Source of the DNA: AV69 sp963742315
GTDB taxonomy: Bacteria > Verrucomicrobiota > Verrucomicrobiia > Chthoniobacterales > UBA10450
Length of the DNA: 64,000 bases
Direction: 5' to 3'
NCBI GenBank assembly: GCA_963742315.1
Contig: CAVULE010000007.1
Location: forward strand, 186,001 to 250,000
The position numbers and the translations under genes are program-made. Positions 1-8,432 of this stretch are shown here, one piece after another. The notes under the pieces are model-generated. The model searched no databases and was not told where the DNA came from. It saw only the letters and a list, made by a program, of their open reading frames with translations. Every line of letters begins with the position of its first letter. Within the stretch, counting starts at the first letter, position 1.

Positions 1-81
1 AATTTCGCCGGCGCTGCGACCAGAAAGGGACAAGCAGCCGTCCATTTCGCATTTACGAAATCGGCTACGAACGATAAAGCG

Positions 82-375
82 CTATTTGCAGGCCTTATTA
101 ACTAAGAGTGAGCTCGAACTGAAACTTAGCCAATGCAAGATCCAATAGGTCCAGTCCAGGCGAAGGCCGCCCAACCAAAGGAGCAAACAAACAAGCGCAC
201 TCGCCGTTAGAGAAAAGCACCAGATGCAGTTCACCAATTCTCGTGGTGAACCGCGTCCACCCGGCATCGCGTTACGAAACCGCTCGAAAATGGCCAGCGG
301 TCCCCGCTCTTTTGTTACGAGGTGGCTCAACCGAAAGGTGGCTAACGATCCCAAGGCTAGAACGAACCAGTTCAC
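82..375 (-). CDS. DUF1360-like small membrane protein
   Basis: The 97-residue product begins with a hydrophobic helix, then has the pattern T-F-R-L-S-H-L-V-T-x-E-x-G-P, F-E-R-F-R and a C-I-W-C motif before a second hydrophobic stretch (about residues 50-70). This order (helix, RLxxLxxxExGP, CxWC, helix) matches DUF1360 proteins, whose function is unknown. The start is GTG; no strong ribosome binding site is visible. It follows the 38-residue membrane protein gene by 22 nt on the same strand, so the two may be co-transcribed. The family call comes from recalled motifs and is moderate in certainty. Confidence 0.6.
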   Translation of the reverse strand: MNWFVLALGSLATFRLSHLVTKERGPLAIFERFRNAMPGGRGSPRELVNCIWCFSLTASALVCLLLWLGGLRLDWTYWILHWLSFSSSSLLVNKACK

Positions 376-397
376 CTGGAATCAAAGCTCACCCGGC

Positions 398-514
398 CTA
401 GGTGCACCCGCGCAACAAAAAGATAATAAGCAGAATTGGAATCGGAATCCCGAGTAACCAAAGTAAAATGTAACCGGCAGCTCCGGCTTCTTTAATTTTA
501 TCTCCTAATTGCAT
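398..514 (-). CDS. 38-residue single-helix membrane protein
   Basis: A very short gene read from ATG at 514 with an excellent Shine-Dalgarno (GGAGAGG, 6-7 nt upstream). The product has a charged amphipathic start (MQLGDKIKEAG) followed by one hydrophobic helix containing GIPIPILLIIFLLRG and ends in Cys-Thr. A longer open frame extends upstream to 991, but that part is the antisense shadow of the isochorismatase-like gene, and the ribosome binding site fixes the short start. I recall similar tiny proteins in several soil phyla but know no function. It is divergent from the isochorismatase-like gene. Confidence 0.65.
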   Translation of the reverse strand: MQLGDKIKEAGAAGYILLWLLGIPIPILLIIFLLRGCT

Positions 515-637
515 TTTCCCTCTCCTTGCCATAAAAACGCGCGCGAGGGAAAAAGTGCGCGTAATTTTTTGCGGAATTTGCAGTGCTGCATTCGTTCGCG
601 AGCTCAAGCGCGATTTATTGATGGCTGCCATCGATCT

Positions 638-1264
638 ATGCCGCACGCGACTCCACGAAAATCTTTGCGCCGTAAGAACGCTGATCTGCATGGCAGCGCC
701 CCCGACAAATCTGAGGTCGCCCTGATCCTTGTAGACGTAATTAACGATCTCGATTTCCCCGAGGCGAAACAATTGGCCCGTTTCATTCCAGGCCTGGCTG
801 ACAGCATTGCACGATTGAAGAGACGAGCCAAAGCGGCCGGAGTTCCCGTGATTTATGTGAATGATAATTTCGGGCGATGGCGCTCCGATTTCCGTGCCCT
901 GATCGAGCATTGCCGCAAGGGAAAGAGCCGCTCGCTCATCGAAAAGCTTTATCCAGAGAGAGATGATTATTTTGTATTGAAGCCGAAGCATTCCGGATTT
1001 TTTTCCAGCACGTTAGAAACACTGCTGCGATACCTTGGCGCCCGGCGCCTTATCATAACCGGCATTGCTGGAAATTTTTGTGTTCTCTTTACCGCAAATG
1101 ACGCCTACATGCGTGATTACGAACTAGCTATCCCGTCCGATTGCGTTATTTCGAATACCGCAAAGGAGAACACGGAGGCTTTGCAGTTGATGAAACGCTA
1201 TCTCAAAGCCGATACCCGCCGTTCTCGGCGCATTACTTTTGGGAAACGAGAGCGGCTCCGATAA
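638..1264 (+). CDS. Isochorismatase-like cysteine hydrolase
   Basis: The product has the isochorismatase/nicotinamidase fold signature: an early beta strand ending in Asp (ALILVDVIND), a Lys in LKPKHSGFFSS, and the nucleophile Cys in GIAGNFCVLFTANDA, followed by YELAIPSDCV. These give the family's Asp-Lys-Cys triad. Substrates in the family include nicotinamide, isochorismate and ureido compounds; nothing here identifies which one. The open frame extends to 509, but residues before the Met at 638 are unlike the family and overlap the divergent small-protein gene, so I place the start at 638. The basic C-terminal tail (RRSRRITFGKRERLR) is unusual but common in host-associated paralogues. Confidence 0.85.
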   Translation: MPHATPRKSLRRKNADLHGSAPDKSEVALILVDVINDLDFPEAKQLARFIPGLADSIARLKRRAKAAGVPVIYVNDNFGRWRSDFRALIEHCRKGKSRSLIEKLYPERDDYFVLKPKHSGFFSSTLETLLRYLGARRLIITGIAGNFCVLFTANDAYMRDYELAIPSDCVISNTAKENTEALQLMKRYLKADTRRSRRITFGKRERLR

Positions 1265-1472
1265 TTTCAGTGAACCCCGGATTTTATCTTACCGACCAGC
1301 AACGCGCAGACCATCACAACTGGTGGCTGGTGAAAGCGTTGTAAATCTGCCGCGCGATCATACCAGCAAAAACGCCGAATCCACGTCGCAAATAGAAGTC
1401 AGAGGACGATTCGACGCCTTGTCTCACAAAGAACAAATCCAGATCGTCGCTGAGATTCGAAATCCCCTCACT

Positions 1473-1961
1473 ATGGAACTTGAAACATTGAAAGATCTCT
1501 ACATTCACGAGCTGAAAGACCTTCACAGCGCGGAAAAGCAACTGACCAAGGCACTTCCGAAAATGGCCAAGGCTGCCACCAATGAAAGTCTGGCCGATGG
1601 CTTTAGACTGCATCTCGACCAGACAGAAGAACACGTCAATCGGCTCGAACAGATCCTGGAGAGCCACAAAGAGAGTGCTCGCGGCCCAAAGTGCAAAGGC
1701 ATGGAAGGCTTGATCGAAGAAGGTTCGGAAATGATCGAAGAGGACGCGGAAGATGAAGTGCGCGATGCCGGACTTATCGCTGCTGCGCAGCGCGTCGAAC
1801 ATTACGAGATAGCCGGCTACGGCTGCGCCCGTACTTATGCCGAAGTACTTGGTGACACCAAAGGCGCCAAACTTTTGCAACAGACGCTGGATGAAGAAGG
1901 CGCGACTGACAAGAAGCTGACAGAACTGGCGAAAACTTTAATTAACGTTAGGGCGCAATAG
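1473..1961 (+). CDS. YciF/DUF892 ferritin-like stress protein
   Basis: 162 residues starting METLKD-like (MELETLKDLYIHELKDLHSAE), the hallmark of YciE/YciF (DUF892) proteins. These form a four-helix ferritin-like bundle with carboxylate/His metal ligands. Here these are seen as repeated E-L-K-D-L-H, the E-E-H of QTEEHVNRLE, and E-x6-E/H (RVEHYEIAGYG). The frame opens upstream at 1239, but that extension is low complexity and overlaps the preceding gene's end. The ATG at 1473 gives the standard N-terminus. The family is induced by osmotic and other stress in enterobacteria; its exact role is unsettled. Confidence 0.88.
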   Translation: MELETLKDLYIHELKDLHSAEKQLTKALPKMAKAATNESLADGFRLHLDQTEEHVNRLEQILESHKESARGPKCKGMEGLIEEGSEMIEEDAEDEVRDAGLIAAAQRVEHYEIAGYGCARTYAEVLGDTKGAKLLQQTLDEEGATDKKLTELAKTLINVRAQ

Positions 1962-2057
1962 TTCGGACTTTCCGTGCCGGACCTGGGGGGCGGAAGGAGA
2001 AAAGCTGCGGTGGGCCAGCGTGGGTGGTCTATCGCAGCGCTTTCCTCGGCTTGCTGA

Positions 2058-2372
2058 TTGCACGCACTCATCGATCTTCCGCGGACTAATGCCGAGATCG
2101 CCGAGCTACTTTCCCGCGAAGCGAGCGAAGTCTCCTATCTTTTGCAGCGCGCCTAGCGCTGGGCCGCGCGCAGCGCGTTTCTCTGGGAAGTTGAGGCGCG
2201 TGATTTAGTCGCGCAAAAGCGCCCGCTGACAGAGCTGCCGCATATTGGACCGTTTCTCGCGCGCACACCCTCAGGAATTGCGATACATTCCTCCCTCCAG
2301 CGGATCGCGTTCCTTAATCCCGCGATGCCGCAACACGAGAGCGCACCATTCCTTCGCATCTTCAGCGACTAG
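2058..2372 (+). pseudogene. Remnant of an HhH/PHP-type protein N-terminus
   Basis: One frame across this otherwise geneless stretch reads LIDLPRTNAEIAELLSREA, then L-Q-R-A, an in-frame TAG (2154-2156), then A-A-R-S-A-F-L-W-E-V-E-A and L-T-E-L-P-H-I-G-P-F-L-A. This resembles the helix-hairpin-helix N-terminal region of PHP-domain/PolX-like proteins (NAEIAELL ... RASRAAFLW ... LTELPGIGP). After G-P-F-L-A-R the similarity stops and the frame ends at 2370-2372. It looks like a truncated, stop-interrupted gene fragment. The family assignment is from memory and uncertain. Apart from this, 1962-2403 shows nothing. Confidence 0.45.
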
Positions 2373-2403
2373 TTAGCGCGAATTAGACAGAGGAGGAATC
2401 ACA

Positions 2404-3300
2404 ATGTCTGGGAAGCGCTTATCTTTTATCGGCAATTTGTTCAGTCTATTGAAACAAACATTTTCGGAATGGCTCGAAGATAAAGTACCGCAGCTGGGAG
2501 CTGCGCTCGCCTACTACACCGTGTTCTCGCTCGCCCCGCTCGTTCTCTTGCTCCTGGCAATCGTTGGCTTCCTTTTTCACAACGATCCAGCTGGAGCCTG
2601 GAGAAAAATGACGGAACAAATGAGTTACTTCTTGGATAAAAGTGCCGTCGATGTAGTCCAGGGTATCGCCCAGAAAGCGTCGCAACCGAATAAGGGTGTA
2701 ATGGCGACAAGCATTGGAATCTTGCTCGCCCTTTTCGGCGCCAGCGGTGTCTTTGGCCAGTTACAAGATGCCCTCAACACCATTTGGGGCGTAAAAGCAA
2801 AACCTGGAGCCGGAATTGTAGAGTTCATACGCGCTCGTTTCCTCTCCTTTGCTATGGTGGCGGGTGTTTGTTTCTTACTCTTGGTTTCGCTTGTGCTCGA
2901 AAGCGTGCTCAAAAGCTTCAACCATTATGTCCAGGTAATGTTGCCTGGAGGAGTCGTGATCGCGCTCGTCGTTTATTCAATCTTCGATCTCGGCGTCGTC
3001 GTTCTGCTTTTCGCCTCCATCTTCAAATTTCTCCCCGACGTGAAAATTCAGTGGCGCGACGTCTGGATCGGCGCACTCGTGACTGCGATATTCTTTGCCA
3101 TCGGGAAATGGGCGCTCGGTCTTTATCTCGGCAGCGGGGCTGCGGCTTCAGCTTATGGAGCGGCGAGCTCGTTAATCACGCTCCTCCTTTGGATTTACTA
3201 TTCATCGCAAATTCTGCTCTTCGGCGCTGAGTTCACCCAGGTTTACGCCGCCCGTGCCGGCCGTGCCTTCGTTCCGGCTAAATACGCCGTGGCGGTGTAG
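2404..3300 (+). CDS. YihY/BrkB family inner-membrane protein
   Basis: 298 residues with about six transmembrane helices and the family motifs P-Q-L-G-A-A-L-A-Y-Y-T-V-F-S-L-A-P near residue 28, the F-G-A-S-G-V-F-G-Q-L-Q-D-A-L-N-T-I-W block, and the C-terminal Y-G-A-A-S-S-L-I-T-L-L-L-W-I-Y-Y-S-S-Q-I-L-L-F-G-A-E-F-T. This is the YihY (UPF0761, formerly called ribonuclease BN) family; its function remains unclear. The start has a strong site (AGGAGGAATCACAATG). It converges on ccsA, with short palindromes between them. Confidence 0.92.
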   Translation: MSGKRLSFIGNLFSLLKQTFSEWLEDKVPQLGAALAYYTVFSLAPLVLLLLAIVGFLFHNDPAGAWRKMTEQMSYFLDKSAVDVVQGIAQKASQPNKGVMATSIGILLALFGASGVFGQLQDALNTIWGVKAKPGAGIVEFIRARFLSFAMVAGVCFLLLVSLVLESVLKSFNHYVQVMLPGGVVIALVVYSIFDLGVVVLLFASIFKFLPDVKIQWRDVWIGALVTAIFFAIGKWALGLYLGSGAAASAYGAASSLITLLLWIYYSSQILLFGAEFTQVYAARAGRAFVPAKYAVAV

Positions 3301-3345
3301 CGAGGGGACCTCGCTGTAGTGGCAGGCGTGTCGCCTGCATTGTTC
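3301..3345. terminator. Bidirectional palindromes between brkB and ccsA
   Basis: Two short palindromes lie between the convergent genes: GCGAGGGGACCTCGC (about 3300-3314) and GCAGGCG-TGT-CGCCTGC (about 3322-3338). They could end transcription from both sides. They also resemble the small palindromic repeats seen elsewhere in the window. Confidence 0.5.
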
Positions 3346-5073
3346 TCAATCAGCGGCCGGCACAGCCGCCACCACAGCGGCTTCGCGCCTGTGCACCGCG
3401 CGTTTGCTTGAGCGATAACGCCAGATCGCGAATGCGACAAAAAGCAGATCAGCGACGACGAAAGTTCCGACGTAGGTCTCGCCGCCGATACCGAAGCCGT
3501 AACTGTGCAATCCTTTTCCAAGAACAAAGTTGACGCCGTACCACGCCATCAAGACCGCGAGAAAACAAACCACGCTGGCGACGACAAGACCGAATTCGGT
3601 CCACCAACCGGCGAGACGTCCGTGCAGCGTGGTGATGTAACAGAGCAACGCGATCAGGGCCCAGGTTTCCTTCGGATCCCAACCCCAGAACCTTCCCCAG
3701 GAATAGTTCGCCCACACTCCGCCCAGAATGGTGCCGGCAGCAAGAAGAAGAACGCCCAGTTGCAGTACACGATAGAGCCAGAAATGCATCGCCGCATCTG
3801 CCCGTGCACCGCGCGGATTGCGCGCATAACGAAAAAGTAAAATGTGACCGAAAGCGCAGGCCAGGAGAAAGGCCGCATAACTAAGCGTGATTGTCAGTAC
3901 ATGAATCGTTAGCCAAAAATTATCGCGTAAAACAGGAACCAGAGGATCGATGCTTGCCGGCATCGCGATCGGCATTTGGTGAACGAGCAGAAGTGCGACA
4001 AGTGTGGCCGGCAAGGATGCCAGCAAATAAATCGGCGTCCGGTATCGCGCAAAAAAGATCATCCCGAAAAATGATGCCGCGAAGGAGACCCAGATGATCG
4101 ATTCATACATGTTCGTTACCGGTGGGCGGCCGGCGATCAGACAGCGCAACACAATTCCAGTGCCGTGAAAGGCCAGGGCGACGAGCGCGATTACGACGCC
4201 AAAATTGCGCAAAGCGCGCCCGCGCTTCCGCAGATGCGCAATTAGCAAGGTGAGGAACGCGATTCCGTAAAACCAAATGGCGCGGTAAAAGCCTTCGAAA
4301 TGGTTATAGAAATATTCCAGCCCCAGTTTCGATTCGGTGGGATAAATCGATGGCGATAGCGTCCGCAACTTTTCCCGCAGTTGATTGGCTGAGCGACTAA
4401 ACTTGAATGAATCGGCCTCTTGATAGGCGGCGATCATTTCCTGCAATGGCGATCCTACGGCCTCCGACTGCGATTCATTATAGTAAGAGGCGATCGCCAA
4501 CGGTTCGGGCGGCACCCACGGGTCTGTTTCCTTTTTTGGCGAGGGCACGATCAGCAACACGCTCCCGTCCATCACTCGCGCGAAAAGTGCCAGCCGGTCG
4601 CTCACACTCAAAGCTTCCTGCTGCAACCGATTGAGTGGTCTCTCGACCCGTTTGCGCTCACGGGCTTCGTTCGCAATTCGCGGCAGCTCGACCGAGCCGC
4701 TCAATTGCGCAAAAGAAAAGCGGCGCTGTGTTTTTTCCAAACCAAGTTGCTCTTTTAGTTCGCCGAAAGAGACCAGCACCATCGGCTCCTCTTTCCAATC
4801 GCGTGTTTCCAGCACGGCTGAGAGAAGGAAATCATTCGGCGTCCACTCCCGACCGGCTTTGTCCGTATAACTCGAGCGTCCGGTCAGCTGAATTAGCGTC
4901 TGCCTCGCGAAAGTATCGATCGGTTTGCGACGGCCGTTATCCTGAATCGCGAGCAGGCCGAACTCCTTGAAATCGAGGCCGCGCGTATCGGGCGCGGCCG
5001 CCTGCTGGCCGCGGCTCGTGCCGGCCAGGAGCAGCACCACCGCAAAAAAAGCTAGGGAGGAAAAGTTGGGCAC
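3346..5073 (-). CDS. ccsA: Cytochrome c biogenesis protein CcsA/ResC-like
   Basis: 575 residues: an N-terminal signal or anchor helix (cleavage likely near S-R-G-Q), about 230 soluble residues, then eight or more transmembrane helices. The heme-handling WWD motif is clear near residue 458 (W-G-R-F-W-G-W-D-P-K-E-T-W), and conserved histidines stand in the flanking helices (V-L-R-C, V-L-T-I-T-L-S-Y, L-H-S-Y). CcsA and its ResB/Ccs1 partner export and ligate heme to apocytochrome c outside the membrane. No ResB gene is in the window next to it. The start is GTG (5071-5073). The long soluble N-terminal extension is typical of CcsA forms in Bacteroidota and Verrucomicrobiota. Confidence 0.9.
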   Translation of the reverse strand: MPNFSSLAFFAVVLLLAGTSRGQQAAAPDTRGLDFKEFGLLAIQDNGRRKPIDTFARQTLIQLTGRSSYTDKAGREWTPNDFLLSAVLETRDWKEEPMVLVSFGELKEQLGLEKTQRRFSFAQLSGSVELPRIANEARERKRVERPLNRLQQEALSVSDRLALFARVMDGSVLLIVPSPKKETDPWVPPEPLAIASYYNESQSEAVGSPLQEMIAAYQEADSFKFSRSANQLREKLRTLSPSIYPTESKLGLEYFYNHFEGFYRAIWFYGIAFLTLLIAHLRKRGRALRNFGVVIALVALAFHGTGIVLRCLIAGRPPVTNMYESIIWVSFAASFFGMIFFARYRTPIYLLASLPATLVALLLVHQMPIAMPASIDPLVPVLRDNFWLTIHVLTITLSYAAFLLACAFGHILLFRYARNPRGARADAAMHFWLYRVLQLGVLLLAAGTILGGVWANYSWGRFWGWDPKETWALIALLCYITTLHGRLAGWWTEFGLVVASVVCFLAVLMAWYGVNFVLGKGLHSYGFGIGGETYVGTFVVADLLFVAFAIWRYRSSKRAVHRREAAVVAAVPAAD

Positions 5074-5139
5074 TTGGCGGCAATCTAACTACGGTCGAGG
5101 CACGCGACAAATCCGGGCTGCGAGGAGTCGAGCCCGTTC

Positions 5140-5799
5140 CTATAGCACGCCAACTGCGCGCGAGATGAGAAGGATGACGATAGTCAAGGAGATGCAGATT
5201 TGGACCATGGCCAGAATCTTGGCCCATCGCGCCAGCAGCGGCGCATCAGTCGGACCAAAGGTCGAGCTTTGCGTTAGCGCAATAAAAAGGTAATCGATAA
5301 AATGCGGCCGCCATCCGCTGCATTCGAATCGACCGCGCTCGGTTTTCTCGATCTGCATCTGTGGAAAGACGAAACTGCGGCTGCCGAATTCGCGCCTTTG
5401 ATGGCGAAGCGTTGGCCCGCCGCCGTCCAGGCGCCAGTACCAAAGCGCGAAGACGAGCACGTTGGTAAGCCAGAGCTCGGCCCCGGAAGACAAGAGCTCA
5501 ACCGGTGTTTCCTTGTGTGAGGGCACGGCCGCGACCAGTAAACCAACCGATGCGATGAGGGCCAGGGTGGTGACACTGCTGATGATAATCCCGAGCGTGC
5601 GGTTCCAGGAAAGTTTGCCCGTGCGATGCGCGACAACGGTCGGCGTGAGCAACACCACGATAAAAACGGGGAGTGCCCATTTCGGGCCCACAATTAAAGC
5701 CCGTGGCAACGCCACATAAATTCCACCAACGGCGAGCAACGCCAGCACCGCCTGCCAACGCGGTTCCGGTCTGTCGATTTTGCCAACTGGTTCGACCAT
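5140..5799 (-). CDS. DUF1345-like multi-helix membrane protein
   Basis: 219 residues with five to six predicted helices. The C-terminal part reads F-I-D-Y-L-F-I-A-L-T-Q-S-S-T-F-G-P-T-D-A-P and then A-K-I-L-A-M-V-Q-I-C-I-S-L-T-I-V-I-L-L-I-S-R-A-V. This resembles the pore-like end of DUF1345 and ion-channel-like membrane proteins (FSxxTxxxFGPTD ... R-A-V). No function is known. It lies 66 nt upstream of ccsA on the same strand. Confidence 0.7.
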   Translation of the reverse strand: MVEPVGKIDRPEPRWQAVLALLAVGGIYVALPRALIVGPKWALPVFIVVLLTPTVVAHRTGKLSWNRTLGIIISSVTTLALIASVGLLVAAVPSHKETPVELLSSGAELWLTNVLVFALWYWRLDGGGPTLRHQRREFGSRSFVFPQMQIEKTERGRFECSGWRPHFIDYLFIALTQSSTFGPTDAPLLARWAKILAMVQICISLTIVILLISRAVGVL

Positions 5800-5960
5800 G
5801 TCACCGGTATAGCATGCGTCGCTTAATATGGGAACCTTCGGTGCGGCCCGGCTCGTACCTTAAGGTTCGTGAGTAGAGAGAGATCTCTCGGTGAATGACG
5901 AAGCACGAATGTTCCGAGCGGGACTGGGCTTGAACATCTTAACTTAGCCGTTGATTGATG

Positions 5961-6743
5961 TTAGCGCCTCAAGTTGCGCAGCTCATTAAGGATAGCGTTG
6001 CCCATCCGACGGCCGCGGTTGCGAAAAAATCGCCACGCCCCGCGATCGACAAAGTAAGTGAGCAAAATGCTGTCGCGTGTTGTCACCTCGGGACCCACCG
6101 TATCAGCCGAGTGCCAGGTATTATCAGCCACGGCAAAGGCGTAGCCGGTATTTCGCGCGAATGGCATCTGCTTTCTCCTGGGCTTCTGCCCGTCCGGTAA
6201 ACGCTCGTGAAAAATCGTGCCGATGTGCGTGATCGAATTGTCCGGCGGCAGATAGAGCTGGACGGTGATTCCCTTCCACAAACTGTCGGTGTGTTTGAAA
6301 ATGCGATAGCCGGGGATGTCGCGGGTCAAAATCGGGACTGGATACAGCCGCACCCTGGCGAAGTTTGCGCCGAACCGGCCCTCCAGCCCGGGTTCGAGTC
6401 GTTCCATGAAAACTCGCCCCAATTCTTTCGAACGAAGCGCCTGTCCCACGACATCCCAAATCGCGCGCTTTTCGGAAGAGAGATGCCGAAGATATTCGGG
6501 AAAGAGATCGATCTTGGCCCGAGTCGGTTTCCCATCGGGTCGGCTGCTTGCCATCTTTGTTTTGCCAGACATGGCGCGGTAATCCTCCGATGCCGGCATT
6601 GCCTGCAACATCGCGCCGTAAAAATCATCCGGAAAAACGCGATCGAATTGTAAGTGATGAAACGGCGTGGAGTCGGCACGACCACGCCGGGCCGAGTCTA
6701 CGATGAACTCAATCAAATTTTCGACTGACCAGGGACGTTCCAT
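5961..6743 (-). CDS. 2OG-Fe(II) oxygenase-like protein
   Basis: 260 residues. The core contains Y-R-I-F-K-H-T-D-S, giving an H-x-D pair, then V-Q-L-Y-L-P-P-D-N-S and, about 60 residues later, N-T-W-H-S-A-D-T-V with a second His. An Arg follows in T-T-R-D-S-I-L-L-T-Y. This H-x-D...H arrangement with a downstream Arg is that of 2-oxoglutarate/Fe(II) oxygenases, close to those acting on sugars or secreted polymers. The substrate is unknown. The gene is divergent from the alpha/beta hydrolase, sharing the 6744-6825 gap. Confidence 0.75.
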   Translation of the reverse strand: MERPWSVENLIEFIVDSARRGRADSTPFHHLQFDRVFPDDFYGAMLQAMPASEDYRAMSGKTKMASSRPDGKPTRAKIDLFPEYLRHLSSEKRAIWDVVGQALRSKELGRVFMERLEPGLEGRFGANFARVRLYPVPILTRDIPGYRIFKHTDSLWKGITVQLYLPPDNSITHIGTIFHERLPDGQKPRRKQMPFARNTGYAFAVADNTWHSADTVGPEVTTRDSILLTYFVDRGAWRFFRNRGRRMGNAILNELRNLRR

Positions 6744-6825
6744 CGCTTATCCGCAACCGCGAATGCCATCCATTCACTCGAAACTTCAAATCGATGTCAA
6801 GCTGACTGGAAACGTGGCAGCGGTG

Positions 6826-7911
6826 ATGTTAAACACGGCAATGATGCGTTGCCCACTTGCCGCGGCATTTCTCCTTGCCGCGGTCCGATTTGTCGGCGCG
6901 GGCGATTATCCCGCACCGGCGGAAAGCGATTACGCGATTCGCGATTTCAAGTTCACGAGTGGCGAAACGCTGCCCGAGTTGCGCATCCATTATCGTACCC
7001 TGGGGAAGGCTGATAAAGATTCGCAGGGAAAAACGACGAACGCCGTGCTGATCATGCATGGAACGACTGGAAGCGGCGCGCAATTCATTCGCCCCGAATT
7101 TGCCGGCGAACTTTTCGGCAATGGTCAGCCGCTCGATGCCACGAAATTCTTCATCGTCTTGCCGGATGGAATTGGTCACGGCAAATCGAGCAAGCCCAGC
7201 GATGGTTTGCGCGCGAAATTTCCGCGCTACGGCTACCGCGATATGATCGACGCGCAGTATCGACTACTGACTGACGGGCTCGGGGTGAATCACGCGCGGT
7301 TGGTGATGGGAACGTCGATGGGCGGGATGCATACCTGGCTCTGGGGCGAAATGCATCCCGATTTTATGGATGCGCTTATGCCGCTGGCGAGTTTGCCTAC
7401 GCAAATTTCCGGACGAAACCGCGCTTGGCGTCGCGTCATCATCGATGCCATCCGCAACGATCCGGGATGGAGCGGCGGCGAATACAAAACGCAACCGCCG
7501 AGTCTGCGCACTGCTGCCGAAATGCTTTGGTTCATGAGCAGCAACCCCGTGTTGCGACAAAAAGAAGCACCCGCCCTCGCGAAAACGGATGAAGCTCTGG
7601 ACAAATTCGTCGCGGATATTGTGAAGGCCGACGATGCCAACGATGTCCTTTACGCGTTGGAAGCGTCGCGCGATTACGATCCCGGTCCAGACCTGGAAAA
7701 AATTCGCGCACCCTTGCTTGCGATCAATTCCGCCGATGACCTGATCAATCCGCCCGAACTCGGAATTCTCGAGCGCGAAATTAAACGCGTCCCACATGGC
7801 CGCGCGTTGGTAATTCCCTTAAGTGAGAAAACGCGCGGTCACGGCAGCCACACCATCGCGGCGTTGTGGAAGGATGAACTCGTCCGTTTGCTAACGGAAT
7901 CGGCAAAGTAA
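6826..7911 (+). CDS. Secreted alpha/beta hydrolase, MetX-like
   Basis: The mature part has the homoserine acetyltransferase-like order: L-R-I-H-Y-R-T-L-G, V-L-I-M-H-G-T-T-G-S, the nucleophile elbow V-M-G-T-S-M-G-G-M-H (Ser), a late Asp in I-N-S-A-D-D-L, and His in T-R-G-H-G-S-H-T. The signal peptide (MRCPLAAAFLLAAVRFVGAG) argues for export. True MetX is cytoplasmic, so this is more likely a secreted esterase-like relative than a methionine enzyme. The frame opens at 6667 across the divergent neighbour; I chose ATG 6826, with ATG 6841 as alternative. Confidence 0.82.
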   Translation: MLNTAMMRCPLAAAFLLAAVRFVGAGDYPAPAESDYAIRDFKFTSGETLPELRIHYRTLGKADKDSQGKTTNAVLIMHGTTGSGAQFIRPEFAGELFGNGQPLDATKFFIVLPDGIGHGKSSKPSDGLRAKFPRYGYRDMIDAQYRLLTDGLGVNHARLVMGTSMGGMHTWLWGEMHPDFMDALMPLASLPTQISGRNRAWRRVIIDAIRNDPGWSGGEYKTQPPSLRTAAEMLWFMSSNPVLRQKEAPALAKTDEALDKFVADIVKADDANDVLYALEASRDYDPGPDLEKIRAPLLAINSADDLINPPELGILEREIKRVPHGRALVIPLSEKTRGHGSHTIAALWKDELVRLLTESAK

Positions 7912-8091
7912 TTAGGCTAATTTGGCCACCGTTTGCACGAGCCGGTTATTTATCGGGAGGCAGGCGACTGGTTCCTCATAATTTTGCCGATTGTTGTGCG
8001 TTGCTTCATTCGCTTGCTTTCTCGCGACATGAATCCTCACGCCTTCCGGACTGGAAAATTCCTCAGTTCGCAAATAAGGTATTGTTTCGCG

Positions 8092-8259
8092 ATGGATCGA
8101 AAGTTTAAAATCGTAGTGATCTGTTTGTTGGCGGTCGCTTTTTCCGGCTGCATTTCCTCCAACCCGAGTTCGGAAGTAATGGTGGATACGAACGCGAAAA
8201 GGAAACAGGCGTTGCCGGGTGAAGCGCAGGATGTCGGCCCGCTTCCCCAAGCCTACTAG
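8092..8259 (+). CDS. Small putative lipoprotein
   Basis: 55 residues: a basic start (MDRKFK), a hydrophobic helix and a lipobox-like A-F-S-G-C, followed by a short polar tail (SSNPSSEVMVDTNAK...). This predicts a lipid-anchored peptide of about 37 residues. The start at 8092 is chosen because the longer open frame (from 7933) gives no sensible N-terminus. No family was recognised. An inverted repeat follows directly. Confidence 0.6.
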   Translation: MDRKFKIVVICLLAVAFSGCISSNPSSEVMVDTNAKRKQALPGEAQDVGPLPQAY

Positions 8260-8281
8260 CAAGATCGCCTGACTGGGGAGC

Positions 8282-8340
8282 GGCGACGTCTAAGTCGCCG
8301 GCGTTTATATTTTGCTTGATTGGACGACTTAGAAGTCGCC
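8282..8340. repeat. Inverted repeat with 16-bp arms
   Basis: Arms 8282-8297 (GGCGACGTCTAAGTCG) and 8325-8340 (CGACTTAGAAGTCGCC) are complementary with one mismatch and enclose 27 nt. Each arm is itself nearly palindromic (GGCGAC...GTCGCC). It could act as a terminator for the small lipoprotein gene or be a REP-like unit. Confidence 0.6.
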
Positions 8341-8432
8341 ACCCGCGGGGTTGCATAAGCGAAGCGAAATTTACCAGCGCTTCTTTGAATGGAGCGCTCT
8401 GGCGGGAAGGGTTATCTATGAGATAACTCGGA

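Noticed and set aside
398..991. Long antisense frame over the isochorismatase-like gene
   Set aside because: Only its last 38 codons have a ribosome binding site and sensible composition; the rest is the mirror of the sense gene.
7264..7797. Antisense frame within the alpha/beta hydrolase gene
   Set aside because: Mirror of a gene with a full catalytic motif set on the other strand.
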